From Notamacropus eugenii (Eukaryota > Chordata > Mammalia > Diprotodontia > Macropodidae): a stretch of 64,000 nt of DNA. Numbering within the stretch: the first letter of the stretch is position 1; the number at the start of each line of letters is the position of its first letter. The position numbers and the translations under genes were made by a program. Below, in pieces: positions 27,001 through 35,220 of this stretch. Location: contig NC_092874.1 in assembly GCF_028372415.1 (NCBI RefSeq), positions 332,958,651 to 333,022,650 of the forward strand, read 5' to 3'. A model generated the notes under the pieces. It was not told where the DNA came from and ran no database searches. It saw nothing but the letters and a program-made list of their open reading frames with translations.

Positions 27001-30000
27001 AAACCTTTTATGAGATTTGCTTGTGGTTGCCAAGTTCCGATCATCACCAAGAGATTTTTTAGGTCTTTCATTACATTTGTCTTTTGTAATATAGGAAAGA
27101 GAATTTCTAAGTCTTGTATTTTTATTCTTTTGACCTTCATGCATTTTCTGAATCTCTCTGTCTGGCTGTGGCTTATTCCACACAGTCTCCCAGGGATAAT
27201 TTCTATTTATATATCTTTTATGTTCATTGTTTCTAGATACATCAAAGGGCAATTTTTCTGTGACTGCTTCTGAAGAGTCAGCTTGGCCAGCACCTACAGG
27301 TCTCATGGTCTCAGACACCCTATCTTTCTGTTTAGGTGTCATTCTGTTAGTCCCTTCACACCTTGGTTTCCCCCCCTTTGCTTTTGGGCCCCGTCCTGAA
27401 ACAGATGCCATATATGCCATTTTCTTTGGCTTTGCACCTTTGTGGTCCATACTAGCTATTTCTTTCTCACTCTCTGAAGAGTATACATTGCTCAGTTCAC
27501 TAGGATTTGCTTCGCACTCTGACCCTGCTGCTATTTCTGAGACATCTAGTCCTGTTCCTTGGTCAGGAGGAGCCTGGACTGCCTGGGCTCTGGTATAATT
27601 CCTGTCACTTCTCCATTTATGCCACTGTTGGTTTTGGAAGCCATGATTCTTTGGTGTTTTACTAGAAGGCTGGAAAGAACTTGGCTTGCCCTTATATTTG
27701 CTTCCTTGATTATTATAATTGTAGTGACTTGGTGAATCTTCATGGTGACGATCTTGACTAGAAAGCTGACAAAAAGGTGGTGAATTATTACTTCTATTGT
27801 GAATCCTACTGGATTCCAGTCTTCTCTGAATTCTGCAATTTAGATCAGGATTTTGTCTTTCATGTGGAATGAAATCAGCTGTGTCTGTACTGACACTTAA
27901 AGTACCTATTAGATGAAAAATTGACATGTCAGTCACTAAATTAGTTACCAGTGAAGATCCAGGAGAATCTGAGCCAGGCCATACTGGTCTGAATATAGGC
28001 CATACCCCTAAAATGAGATGTCTCTGAAAGGAAAAAATATATACATATATGTATAAACTGAAAAATAATTACACAAAATTACTGTATGATTCTTCCCACC
28101 AAAAAGTTTAGGCTTTTGCTACACAAAAACACAGGGTATTAGAATAAATTAAAGGGAATATAAGAAAGTAGTAAATTTTAGAATAACAAACCAATTGCTT
28201 TTTGGGGTTTTGTTTGGAAGGTTAGGGAGGAAATAAACAACGAACTTCCATTTTCCCCACTACTTCCTTCTCTCAACTCCTAGGCAGCTCTTTCCAGGGT
28301 TGTTAAATCTGAAAAAACACCTTACTGCTAGGATTCACCAGCTTAGTCTCTTTTTCTGCTGCCTTTCCCTTCCATGATACCAAGCTCCAAGAAGCTGGGT
28401 CTACATTTACAAGGAACAGCCCTCTAGTAATCTATTTAAAAGTGAGCTCAGAATATGAGCTCAAAGACAAAGTGCATGCTCTTTCCAGATGAAGATTCCT
28501 GGGGATACCCACTCAGCTACTACCCTTCTCCAGCCTGGGAAGAAGGTGGAAAGTAGAGTAGAAAAAGATGGGAAAGTTAATGAGCAAACATTAGAGATTT
28601 GGGCAGAGATAGCAGGTAATAAAGTAACCACTCTAAGAGCACATGGAAGGGATTTGCTTCACTCCCTTGGCAACAAGAGCAGCAGGTCACTGGCAAAGAT
28701 TAAGATATATCTATTAAATTTAAGAACATAACAGGCTGTACTTGAGTTTTCCACAAGCCATATTTTGGGTGCAAACTCTCTATGTGAACTAATAGGGTAG
28801 CTGTTTTCTTAGGTCCTAATAAATGCATGCATATGTATATGCTATATTCTACATTTCTTCAGAATCGCTGCAATGTTCTCTGAACATCCACTGTGATGGT
28901 AGTTCCTCTGTTGGGAAACAACCTTCATGATGCTTCAATAAACCAGAAACTGGACTATCTAATTCTACTCCCCATCCTGTTACCAAAAATCTCAAGTGGT
29001 TCCCTAATGCCTTTCAAGTTCAGACTCTTCTGCCTGGCATTTAACGTCTCCAAAAAGCACTTTTCCAGCTTAAACTTATATTGCTATGTTCTACACACTC
29101 TATACTCCAGCCAGACCTCCATCGTGCAGTGTTTGCATGCTTCCAAGCATAAAGTTTAGACTGTTTTCTATGTCTGGAATGTCCTCAACTCCTTTGCTTG
29201 CTAAACTTTTACCCATCCTTTAAAGCCCACCTCCTCCAGGAAGCCATCTGGTGGTCCCTCAGGCCTCAAAGAACACTGGGAGACTCTCCTGGGTACTTAT
29301 CATGTAACAGTGCCTCAATGCTGTCTGTCAGTAACCTATCCCAACTTTGTTTGATCCAAACTTTCTCTCTCCCAGTGCTAAATGGTGGTAGATCAAGGTA
29401 CACGATATACCTAGATTCCAAAATGGCATCTAGCAAAGTCTCCTCATAAAGAAGATGGAGAAATATAAACTGGATGATAATACAGTTATGTAATTTTGAA
29501 TAGGTTGGCCCCCTAGCTCCAAGACTACTAATTAATTGACGTCTATGGGGAAAGAGGTCTTTAATTGAATACCAAAAGCTCATCCTTGGTCCAGTTTTGT
29601 TCAACTTATAGATGCTTCTGGATGTCTCTAGTATAAAATACAGTCTTCAGTCTAGAATTTAAAGTTATCTCCAATTTGGCTCCAGGCTACCTTTCCCAAT
29701 TTATTTCATGGAAATCCCCTTCACACATACTACATTCCTATCAAACTGAATTATCAGCTATTTCTTGAATTTAGGATTCAGTTTCCGGCTTCTCTGCCTG
29801 TGCAGAAGAAGAATGTTTTTTCCATGCCTTGGAACGTACTCCTTCCTCACCTCCACCTCTCAGAATTATTTTACTTTCCACTTGGTTGTCAGTCCTTTCT
29901 CCCTGTGAGAGGTTTTATAAATGTAATTAAGTAGAGTGCTGGACTTGAAGTCAGGAAGACCTGTTCCAATCCTACCTCTTTTACTCCAATCCTACCAGCT

Positions 30001-32487
30001 TTTACCAGGCAAGACATTTAACCTCTCTGTGGTTCAGTTTCCCCATGTGAAAATAAGAGGATTAGACTGAATGACCACCTTCTCAAAACCCTATGACCTC
30101 TCCTCAAACTGCCTCGTTTATCTGTGTGCCTGGTACATCTTCCAACAGAATGTAAGTTTCTTGATGATTGTCTTCTTTTTGTCTTTGTATATCCAGCCCA
30201 ATGCCTTGCACTGAGTAAGTATTTAATTACTGACTCGGATAAAGACATACAAGACATCTGACTAAAGATGTAAACATACAGGTAACATGAAGTAGAAAAA
30301 GATGGCATGCCAGAATTAGGCTCTCAAAAGATCCTGACAGGCTGGAATAGTGAACTGAAGCAAATATGATTATATTAATAGGGATAATGTGCATATAAGT
30401 TAAAAAAAATCATTGTACAAGATGGGGAAAATATGTCTAGAAAGCAGCTCACTTTAATTAAAGAAATCTAGGGGCTTAGGATACCACCACCTCAATGAAT
30501 CAGCAGTGACACTCAGCAGCCAGAAAACCTATTGAGCTCCTGGCTAGCATTATGAGAGTGTACAAAACAAGAAAATCACTTGACCCTCAAACTGACAGTG
30601 TGTGGAGTCCTATGCTCAATTCTGGGCACCACAACTGAGAAGAGACACTGACACAAAGGAACACAACAACAACAAAAAAAGGTGACTGGCAATGAGAATT
30701 ATGTTATGCAAGGAACAGCTGAATGATTAGCCTGGAGGACATGGCTTGACAGGAGACATGAAAGCTATTTTTCAAATATCTCAAGGATTGTCAGGCAGAA
30801 AGGTATCATATTTCTCCTGCGTGAGTCCACACAAAAACGAACACCAGCTAATGAAAGTTACTATGAGAAGGCAGATTCTTACTCAGTGTTTGGGGAAAAA
30901 TTTCCTAATAATTAGAATTGCTCCAAAATAGAATGGGCTGCATTGAGAAATGGTGAAAGATTTTACAAAGGCAGAATTCCAGGAGCTGCTAGAACAAGGC
31001 AGTTTAGTTTGACAAACATGGGGTGTAGCCAAAAGAGTAGTCAAGACATATGGTTTAGCTTGAGAGAAGGCTTGGAGACAGAAACGGCTTAACAAGACCC
31101 ATTAGGCTCTTGAGTCAAAGGGTTTTGAGCCAAAAACTCTTGAGCAGAGTAACCTGATTAATGAAAGTCAGGACAGTAAGAAGAAGGAAACAGTTTGTAA
31201 AAAATGAGTTAATCCAGGAAAGAATAAAGGCTTAGAACAACAACAAAAAAAACATCATTGGAGAGTAAGTTAATAGTCTGACTCAAAGCAGACTCAAAGA
31301 TCCCAGACAGGCTTTCAGAAACAGAGATGAGGAAAAGAACACATTCATCAGGATTCAATTCAATGAAATATTTATTAAGCCCTAGGGAAGCATACACAGA
31401 TAGATGTGCTGTGAACCTTGCTTTCAAAGTGCTTCTAATCTAATGGGGATGAGGACAAAGGTAGAGACATAACAGAAAATTTGGAGACAAGAGAGAAAAG
31501 TGCCAAGGTCTGGGCAGGTTATTACTAGAAACTTGAAAGGAGAGATCGATATCAGCTAAGAGAAAGGAAAGATTAGATGGGGAAAGATTGTCATGAAGAA
31601 AGCACCTGAACTGGGGAGTTAAGGGAGGGAATTCACAGGTTGGATTCAACAAACATTAAGCACCTACGTGAAAGGCATTTGACAGATACTGAAGACACAG
31701 TAGATCTGAGCTAGAGCCCCAGGCTTTGCAGTTCCTGCCTTTGGGGATCCCCGACTTGCACTGGACTAAAAGGGAGTGGGGGTGGGGGTGGGGGGAGAGG
31801 ATCACTGCCTGCTCTCAAGCAGCTTGCACCCCAATGGGGATGGAACGGGGAGCGTCCATCCTAGATATAGGCGCATTATAAAATCTCTCAAAGATTTAAA
31901 GCCACATACACAGCACGCGCATGTTTTATCTCACAGGTGCTCCAGGATGTCACTACCTAAGCATCTTCCTTTTCCTCCGCTAGCAGAGTTACTGAGAGGA
32001 TTAAGATGCCCCTGCGCTGGGGCGATAAAGCTAATTCAAACAAAGCTATACTGCGCTAAAAGGGGCATAAAACCAACAGGGCAGAGAAATGGAAACCCGC
32101 CTTCTTGGGGGGAAAAATGTGAGGGGGCTTGGTGCGGGGGGAGTGGGAGAGGTCCGGCCCCAGCCTCCCTCCCCGTCCGGCCCTTCGGAGCCTCCGTTTC
32201 CTGCCCCCACCCCCGCCCCGGTCCGGTCCGGTCCGGTCCGGCGCGAGCCGCCCCCCGGGGACCTCGCCGGCCCCTCTCGCGACGTTAACCGCTGGAGTCA
32301 CCGCGAGCGGAGCGAGAAATTCAATCAGGCTCAGGGACCCTACTTCCGCTCGCGGGAAAAGGCAGAAACAGGGCGGCCCCAGGTCGCAAGAGCCAGAGGA
32401 AGGGGGAGGGCGGAACAGGAGAATAGGAAAAGAAAAGCCCGCGGGCCGGGCCAGAACTCTACCTGAAACAGGCGGCGCCTCCGCCAT
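3292..32487 (-). CDS. NFX1: NFX1, N-terminal ~60% (ten coding exons, gene continues past window start)
   Basis: NFX1 is a nuclear/cytoplasmic zinc-finger protein. It was described as an X-box binding repressor of MHC class II genes and as a RING-type ubiquitin ligase that, with HPV E6, affects hTERT expression. Ten exons with consensus splice sites join in frame: 32463-32487, 26892-27905, 24523-24684, 21264-21341, 15899-16004, 11158-11229, 7020-7159, 5780-5879, 5477-5694 and 3292-3389 (2013 nt, 671 codons). The order is a PAM2-like motif (about residues 10-21), a long low-complexity polar region (to ~347), a RING-type domain (~356-412) and then NF-X1 cysteine/histidine fingers. Human NFX1 is about 1120 residues, so roughly 450 C-terminal residues, including the R3H domain, are outside the window. 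I read no frameshift or internal stop. The identity comes from direct recall of the human protein, which matches almost residue for residue in the zinc-finger part. Confidence 0.96.
3390..5476 (-). other. NFX1: NFX1 intron 9
   Basis: It holds an MIR-type SINE at about 3672-3800 (plus sense), a hAT MITE end at 3979-4085 and a short L2-like block near 4370-4430 ('accttcagagcatctacaatctggccc'). The rest, 4440-5470, is unassigned. Confidence 0.6.
3979..4085 (+). mobile_element. hAT MITE, left end only
   Basis: It begins with the terminal repeat CAGGGGTGGGGAACCTG and continues 'ggccttgaggccacatgtagccctctaggtcc' to 'atccaaacttcaaagaacac'. The right half, including the mirrored terminus, is missing. 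Same family as 15303-15469. Confidence 0.75.
5477..5694 (-). CDS. NFX1: NFX1 coding exon 9, NF-X1 zinc fingers
   Basis: This 218-nt exon encodes about residues 566-639. It contains the finger [20 protein letters not shown], then [20 protein letters not shown] and a second cysteine cluster, [15 protein letters not shown]. The acceptor is TTCTTAACAG and the donor TTTG|GTAAGT. All zinc ligands match human. The exon has VQTCPCG where human has VRCCPCG, so one non-core cysteine differs. Confidence 0.95.
5780..5879 (-). CDS. NFX1: NFX1 coding exon 8
   Basis: The exon encodes [20 protein letters not shown] followed by [12 protein letters not shown], matching human [20 protein letters not shown]. 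The acceptor is TTGTTTAAG and the donor GGCAA|GTAAGG. The intron to exon 9 is only 85 bp (5695-5779), so exons 8 and 9 form a tight pair. Confidence 0.95.
5880..7019 (-). other. NFX1: NFX1 intron 7
   Basis: AT-rich with no repeat I can name. The open frame around exon 7 extends into it by chance. Confidence 0.6.
7020..7159 (-). CDS. NFX1: NFX1 coding exon 7, NF-X1 zinc finger
   Basis: The exon encodes [20 protein letters not shown] followed by [20 protein letters not shown] and RLIVRQ. This has the classical NF-X1 pattern C-x-H-x-C-x3-C-H-x3-C-x2-C. The acceptor is TATATCCAG and the donor CAAG|GTAAGT. Human reads [20 protein letters not shown] here, so identity is high with some drift at non-ligand sites. 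Confidence 0.95.
7640..8170 (+). mobile_element. RTE/BovB-like LINE 3' end, decayed
   Basis: Translating around 7940-8080 gives a run like TKWTAEGFS, then [16 protein letters not shown] and a basic GWRR. This fits the conserved RTE tail (W-x-x-x-V, YPR, KR-x-x-GRPP-x-RW) with stops and drift. It is moderately supported and lies antisense to NFX1. Confidence 0.5.
8780..9170 (+). mobile_element. L3/CR1-type LINE fragment
   Basis: It contains the CR1/L3 tail blocks: 'cataaggaacggttgaaggaactaggtatgttaagcctg', 'gaactaggaccaatgggtagacattacaaggaag' and 'ggaagtatttaagcagaagctggac'. Confidence 0.75.
9297..9545 (+). mobile_element. Marsupial tRNA-derived-type SINE
   Basis: It opens GTGGAGAGGTAGTGTGGTGTAG, then has the 'gagtgaccctaggcaagtcaattaatctctcagtgc' block and the long tail 'ctgcagagaaggtgctgatcc ... 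caatgaaatcacaa' characteristic of a marsupial-specific SINE. Confidence 0.65.
11158..11229 (-). CDS. NFX1: NFX1 coding exon 6, NF-X1 zinc finger
   Basis: This 72-nt exon encodes [20 protein letters not shown] and GRT. It completes the finger begun in exon 5 and starts the next. The acceptor is CTTTTTAAG and the donor ACAAG|GTGAG. Only one clear conservative change is visible from human (CPPC to CPSC). Confidence 0.95.
12440..14050 (+). mobile_element. L3/CR1-like LINE, internal region, decayed
   Basis: Around 13680-13930 the sequence reads 'tttgtttctgttttctctgccaaggagaatga', 'tttgcactggaaagagaacaaa' and 'gtgatccttcaaagatcctggag', blocks I associate with L3/CR1 internal sequence. Upstream, 12610-13200 looks like more of the same element. 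The assignment from memory is moderate and the boundaries are approximate. Confidence 0.5.
14413..15720 (+). mobile_element. L1 5' region (5'UTR to early ORF1), decayed
   Basis: It starts GGGGCAGAGCCAAGATGGCAGA, the typical beginning of marsupial L1 5'UTRs, then 'aaatgactctaaacaaattctggagctgcagaacccac'. The later part (15500-15680) has the 'aagaatatcgtggctcc' region before ORF1. This L1 keeps its 5' end but lacks ORF2. It is interrupted by a hAT MITE. Confidence 0.65.
15303..15469. mobile_element. Palindromic hAT MITE inserted in L1
   Basis: The left half (GGAACCTGCAGCCTCGAGATCACATGTGGCC) is mirrored by the right half (GGCCACATGTGGCTTCGAGATCACAGGCTCCCCAGCCCTG). The end GGCTCCCCAGCCCTG is close to the family's GGTTCCCCACCCCTG terminus. 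A related one-ended copy lies at 3979. Confidence 0.75.
15899..16004 (-). CDS. NFX1: NFX1 coding exon 5, first NF-X1 zinc finger
   Basis: The exon encodes [20 protein letters not shown] and then [14 protein letters not shown], the start of the NF-X1 finger array (human: [20 protein letters not shown]). The acceptor is TGTTTCAG|GT and the donor CCT|GTAAGT. It ends after two bases of a leucine codon that is completed in exon 6. All cysteines and histidines of the human repeat are present. Confidence 0.95.
17045..17225. mobile_element. hAT-like MITE, 'gggcttcctaacct' family
   Basis: It begins CAGGGCTTCCTAACCTGG and has the family's internal T-rich block with TTTTGTAATCCTATGTATTTTA. It resembles the copies at 57229-57428 and 39080-39300. 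The right terminal inverted repeat is degraded. Confidence 0.6.
17810..18265 (+). mobile_element. L1 3' end (marsupial type), 5' truncated
   Basis: It contains the conserved 3'-region blocks 'gaacagaaccagggggaacat', 'gatgaaaagtgctatc', 'gaattgatggagtctgaa' and the tail region before an A-rich end near 18260. A (TG)14 microsatellite grew inside it at 18063-18091. Confidence 0.8.
18063..18091. repeat. (TG)n microsatellite
   Basis: About 14 uninterrupted TG units inside the L1 fragment. Confidence 0.95.
19290..19370. repeat. (GGAA)n purine tract
   Basis: GGAAGGAAGGAA-type tetranucleotide repeat with interruptions, all purine on the plus strand. It gives spurious Lys/Arg/Glu-rich open frames. 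Confidence 0.9.
19790..20430 (+). mobile_element. L2-like LINE stretch
   Basis: It shows the typical L2 phrases 'cagtctccctgctt', 'caatcttcttaaaaagccacaggtc', 'tcaaatgctgcctcttccacaaagccttccctgat' and the terminal 'cagtaaatgtttgttaaat'. Old and diverged. Confidence 0.65.
21264..21341 (-). CDS. NFX1: NFX1 coding exon 4, end of RING-type domain
   Basis: This 78-nt exon follows CTTGGCAG and ends before GTGAGT. It encodes [20 protein letters not shown] and then TYTCFC, closing the RING with its last C-x2-C pair. Human has [20 protein letters not shown] here, so the few residues at the exon 3/4 junction differ while the ligands are kept. Splice phases agree with both neighbours. Confidence 0.95.
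21342..24522 (-). other. NFX1: NFX1 intron 3
   Basis: It holds an MIR-type SINE at about 22130-22330 (plus sense, with the 'ccctgggtaagtctcttaacctctg' block), a CA/TATG microsatellite at 23155-23235 and otherwise unassigned unique-looking AT-rich sequence. I see no exon between the two RING exons. Confidence 0.65.
23155..23235. repeat. Compound microsatellite (CA/TATG then GATA)
   Basis: Alternating purine-pyrimidine CACACATATATGTATGTG-type sequence passes into GATA/GACA tetranucleotides. Confidence 0.85.
24523..24684 (-). CDS. NFX1: NFX1 coding exon 3, first part of RING-type domain
   Basis: The exon encodes about residues 347-401, including CMVCCEVV, the C-x2-C-x4-H-x2-C core ([19 protein letters not shown]) and SPASQAE. 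This is nearly identical to the human RING, which carries the ubiquitin-ligase activity in that protein. The acceptor is TTTAAG|GGTCT. The donor reads GAAG|GTCTGT, with C rather than A/G at intron position +3, weaker than the other donors in the gene. The last zinc-binding pair lies in the next exon, so skipping either exon would break the RING. Confidence 0.95.
25340..25600 (+). mobile_element. L3/CR1-type LINE fragment, split by later sequence
   Basis: Recognised by 'ttaaggataaacctccagaaaattagagctgtgcc' followed by 'aagctgcctctgg', the usual CR1/L3 tail block. The matching end ('gactagatgacctctgagggctc') reappears at 26395-26450. About 760 bp, including the tandem repeat, has therefore been inserted or expanded between the two parts. 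Confidence 0.6.
25690..26140. repeat. Tandem repeat, ~200-bp unit, about 2.2 copies
   Basis: The block CAGGCCAAACACATC (first copy CAGGTCAAACACATC) recurs at 25702, 25901 and 26103, a period of 199-202 bp. The sequence between matches closely, including GGAACTTCTCTACCACGTCA, CACTCCATCCTTG and CTACAGTCTCTCCCTCTAA. The third copy breaks off soon after the shared block. Confidence 0.9.
26892..27905 (-). CDS. NFX1: NFX1 coding exon 2, PAM2-like motif and disordered N-terminal region
   Basis: This 1014-nt exon encodes residues 9-347. The acceptor is AATAG|GTACT and the donor ACAG|GTAAAT, both phase 1. It opens with [15 protein letters not shown], matching the human PAM2 element (FNTDAAEFIP), which is known to bind cytoplasmic poly(A)-binding protein. 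The rest is rich in Ser, Asn, Lys, Arg and Pro with no domain I recognise, and is much less conserved than the zinc-finger exons. Anchors shared with human are FIP near the start, SESEKE, GAKPKK, GRGPK, NERPKKS and the final ETHTG. The open frame reads upstream of the acceptor and past the donor, but those parts are intronic. Confidence 0.96.
30585..31060 (+). mobile_element. L3/CR1-type LINE fragment
   Basis: The segment reads like the conserved 3' part of CR1/L3 elements. It starts near 'TGTGGAGTCCTATGCTCAATTC', then has a 'gaacagctgaatgattagcctgg' block, and later 'taattagaattgctccaaaatagaatgggctg', the counterpart of 'attagagctgtccaaaagtggaatgggctgcct'. It is sense on the plus strand and antisense to NFX1. 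It is 5' truncated and old. Confidence 0.7.
32219..32241. repeat. GGTCC pentanucleotide repeat in CpG island
   Basis: Four tandem CCGGT/GGTCC-type units lie in the CpG island, about 220 bases inside NFX1 intron 1 on the transcribed strand. Such short GC-rich tandem units can vary in copy number. Confidence 0.75.
32463..32487 (-). CDS. NFX1: NFX1 coding exon 1 (start codon)
   Basis: The exon encodes MAEAPPVS plus the first base of a glycine codon, identical to the start of human NFX1. The start codon has G at -3 and G at +4, a good Kozak context. The donor is CAG|GTAGAG. The open frame continues into the intron (stop near 32056), but that extension is GC-rich intron and is not part of the protein. 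The exon sits in the CpG island, so the 5'UTR and transcription start are probably within about 150 bp upstream. Confidence 0.95.
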
Positions 32488-32999
32488 TCCTTCTAGTGAG
32501 CGGACACGACGACGGCGGAGCCAGGCCGTCTCCTGTCACGTGGCCACAGGCTTCCGGGGAGGGGCGGGCCTAGGGAACAGAAAAGAGGCGGGGCGGAGCT
32601 GCCGGCCAATGGGGACGCGGAGTGGGGTGATGTCATACTTCTGACGGCCTTCGTCCCCTCTCTGGTTCCATTGAGAGATCCAGGCAAACGAACTTGACCT
32701 GGTGTGCCCATGCTCGGGATGGAGTGGTGCTTTGCAGTGTCTGCCTGTGGGGAGCTGACCGGCGGCCCTGCTCACGGATCACCGAGTGGGGCTGGCCTGA
32801 AGAAACTGTCTGGTCCCTCCAAGCTATGCCCCAAGCTTTTATTAAGCGTGAAAGGCGCTGGGGACGCACGTACAAAAATGAAATAATTCTTGCTCTTAAA
32901 GTAGTGGCATCTATTTGGGTGAGATAATGTATCTGCATAGAAGTATATGCAGAGTAAATAAAAGGTAATTTGCAGAACAGCGCCGGGGAGGCATCCCGG

Positions 33000-33850
33000 A
33001 AGCAAGTCAGTAAGAATTTACAAAAGAAAGGCACTAAGGTTAGGGAGAACTTTGAAAGGCTTCTTAGGTGAGACTTTAGCTGAAACTTGAAGGAAACCAG
33101 GAAGATGAGGTAGTGTTTGATCTGAACTTTGAAAGAAACTAGAGATTATGAATGGTGGAGATGAGAGAGTTCATTCCAGGCGTGGGGGGAGGGGGGAGAG
33201 CTTGTGCAAAGGCAAGGAGGCAGGGTTTAGAACGTCATGTGTGAGGAACAGTTTGGCCAGGCCCCAGAGTACATGACCTGAAGTGAGGTTAAACCTGCAA
33301 AGGTAGGTTAGAGATAAATTGTGCAGCGCTTGTAAATACCGAACGGAAATTATTATTTAACCCTACAGGTAAAAGGGAGCCGCTGGTGTTTCTGGTGTTT
33401 CTTGTGTAGGAGAATGACAGGGTCAGGACCTGTGCTTTAGGAATATCACTTGGCAGTTGTGTGGAGGGTGAATGGGAAAGAAGAGAGAAGAGACAAGAAA
33501 ACAAAGAGCAGTTAAGTGATGGTAGGGGCTTGAACTAGGGTAATGGCTATGTGGGTGAAGAGAAGCGGATGGATATGGGGGATGGAAAGGTAAACTCAAC
33601 AAAACTTGGAAACTGCTTGAATAAATAAGATGAGGAAGAGTTGAAGGTGATTTCAACGTTATAAACCTGGTTTACTGGAAAGATAAGCTCACTGTCAACA
33701 AAAATAGAAAAGTTTGGAAGAGGGGTAGGTTTGAAGGGAAAGATAATGAGTGTTGTTTTGAACGTGGTTAAGTTTGAGCTGCCTGCAGGATACACTGTTT
33801 GAAATATCTAATAAAGTTGGCAATCTGTGAGTGGAGTTCAGAGAGACTAG
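33000..33850. repeat. Unclassified old interspersed repeat
   Basis: The phrases 'cattccaggcgtggggggagg', 'gcttgtgcaaaggcaaggaggcag', 'gaatgacagggtcaggacctgtgctttagg' and 'gtgttgttttgaacgtggttaagtttgagctgcctg' look like a dispersed mammalian repeat I recognise but cannot name. A similar style of sequence occurs at 18700-19100. Confidence 0.45.
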
Positions 33851-35220
33851 GGCTGGATATGTATTCCAGGAATTATCTCTGTAGAGGTTGTAATTAGACC
33901 AAAATTTTCTTTAGAGCATTACCAAGTGCTCATCTAGCCTTTGCTTTAAGACCTCAAGTCTGGGGGATCTCACTGTTTGCCAGGGCCACCCACCCATTCC
34001 ACTCTCTGATAGCCAAATTTTCATCCATTGCATCAAGCCTAATCTACCTCTTTTCCATTACTACCCACTGTTCTTAGTTTTATCCTCTGGAGCAAAGAGA
34101 ATTAACATATTTAATAAAATGCAAATTCCACATAAGACTACAGGATCCAAAGTCCTCTTTTTACTGAGAGGAGAAAAAGGGCTTAAAAGGTTAAAATTAC
34201 TTGCCCAGGTCATCTAATTAGCATGTAGCCTTCCAAAATTTAGTTCCAAATATTTATTTTTCTTGCCTCATTTTATGCTTTACCTAGTCTAAGTGAGCCT
34301 AACTGGATTCTAGCATAAAGGGGACTACTTACTAATCCTTGTTCCCCAAGCTTGTGTCCTCTCACATACACATTTGTGCAGGATGTTCCCTATCTCTTCA
34401 CCCACTGAAATCCTTTTCTTCCTTTAAGGCAAAGTTCAGGTTCCGCTTTTTCCATGAAGCCTTCCTTGATTCTCCAATGAGAAGGGATCCCATTTTTATT
34501 AAATTTCATATTGTTCCCTTTGACCTTGCATTGATATCTGTGCATGTGAAAGAATAGTATGGTGTAACATAAAATACATCAGACTTGGAGTCATAGGATC
34601 ATAGATCTAGAGCTGGTCGAGACCTTAAAGGCCAGTGAGTCCAATTCTTGGTTTTACAGTTGAGGAATCTGAGGTTGAGAGATTAAATTGCTTGCCCAGG
34701 CATATAATTTCATAAGAGCATGCCATGATGCCTCTCAGAAGTTGGAAGGCCAAAGAGTTTACTTTGTAATCTGTTGACCAATTGCTGTCAGAACATGTTT
34801 CTTTCTCTCTAACATGGGAACAGTAATGTTGTACTAGCCCCCCAAGATGTTGTGAAGCAAGCTTCTTGAAAGCTACTATGTAAATATAAACTAGCATCAT
34901 TATTGTATCTAATATTCTTGATACATTGTAGCCTTTTCATCTTCCTGACTACAGCAGTTTACCACCAGTGCCTTGAATTTCATAGGTGCTTAGCATCATT
35001 ATTGTATCTAATATTCTTGATACATTGTAGCCTCTTTTAGAACAGGAACTATGCCATTTTTTCATCTTCCTGGCTACAGCAGTTTACCACCAGTGCCTTG
35101 AATTTCATAGGTGCTTAATGTTTGTTTTACATTCAGGGGCCAATTAAAGAACAATTAAGTTATTATAGAATTATTAGAATTATAGAATTATAAAATTATA
35201 GAATACTTTTATAGACTATG
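33850..35220. other. Intergenic repeats downstream of the NFX1 promoter side
   Basis: Contains L2-like sequence (34330-34545, 'cttcctttaaggcaaagttcagg'), an MIR-type SINE (34560-34900), a tandem duplication (34892-35118) and an ATTATAGA-rich low-complexity run (35150-35210). The part 33900-34320 resembles generic SINE/L2 tail sequence. Confidence 0.55.
34892..35118. repeat. Local tandem duplication (~99-bp unit, second copy longer)
   Basis: TAGCATCATTATTGTATCTA starts at 34892 and again at 34991. The blocks 'gatacattgtagcc', 'catcttcctg(a/g)ctacagcag' and 'caccagtgccttgaatttcatagg' occur in both. The second copy has an extra piece, TTTAGAACAGGAACTATGCC, absent from the first. Near-identity suggests a recent event. 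Confidence 0.92.

Larger units (their letters stand above)
27906..32462 (-). other. NFX1: NFX1 intron 1
   Basis: No exon is recognised here. It holds L2-like stretches around 28900-29300 and 29640-29760, an MIR-type SINE near 29935-30080 (plus sense, GGACTTGAAGTCAGGAAGAC), an L3/CR1 fragment at 30585-31060 and MIR/L2-like scraps around 31360-31700. A G-rich run lies near 31770-31800, and the CpG island begins at about 32090. The remainder is unassigned AT-rich sequence. Confidence 0.7.
32090..32640 (-). promoter_or_regulatory. CpG island and TATA-less promoter of NFX1
   Basis: This stretch is strongly GC- and CpG-rich against an AT-rich background and surrounds the NFX1 start codon. Upstream of the ATG (higher coordinates) I see an E-box CACGTG at 32537-32542, GC boxes near 32558-32566 and 32587-32596, a CCAAT box at 32606-32610 and a CRE-like TGATGTCAT near 32627-32635. 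No TATA box is visible. This is the usual layout of a housekeeping promoter. The transcription start itself cannot be fixed from sequence alone. Confidence 0.8.

Noticed and set aside
26896-27598. Plus-strand open frames of ~125 codons opposite NFX1 exon 2
   Set aside because: Shadows of the long minus-strand coding exon.
31776-32288. 170-codon plus-strand open frame
   Set aside because: It runs from a G-rich run into the CpG island, and I see no conserved motif or splice context.
32089-32644. Open frames of 125-171 codons on the plus strand in the CpG island
   Set aside because: GC-rich DNA has few stops. The frames are Pro/Arg/Gly-rich, overlap each other in two phases and match no protein I know. 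They overlap NFX1 exon 1 and its promoter.
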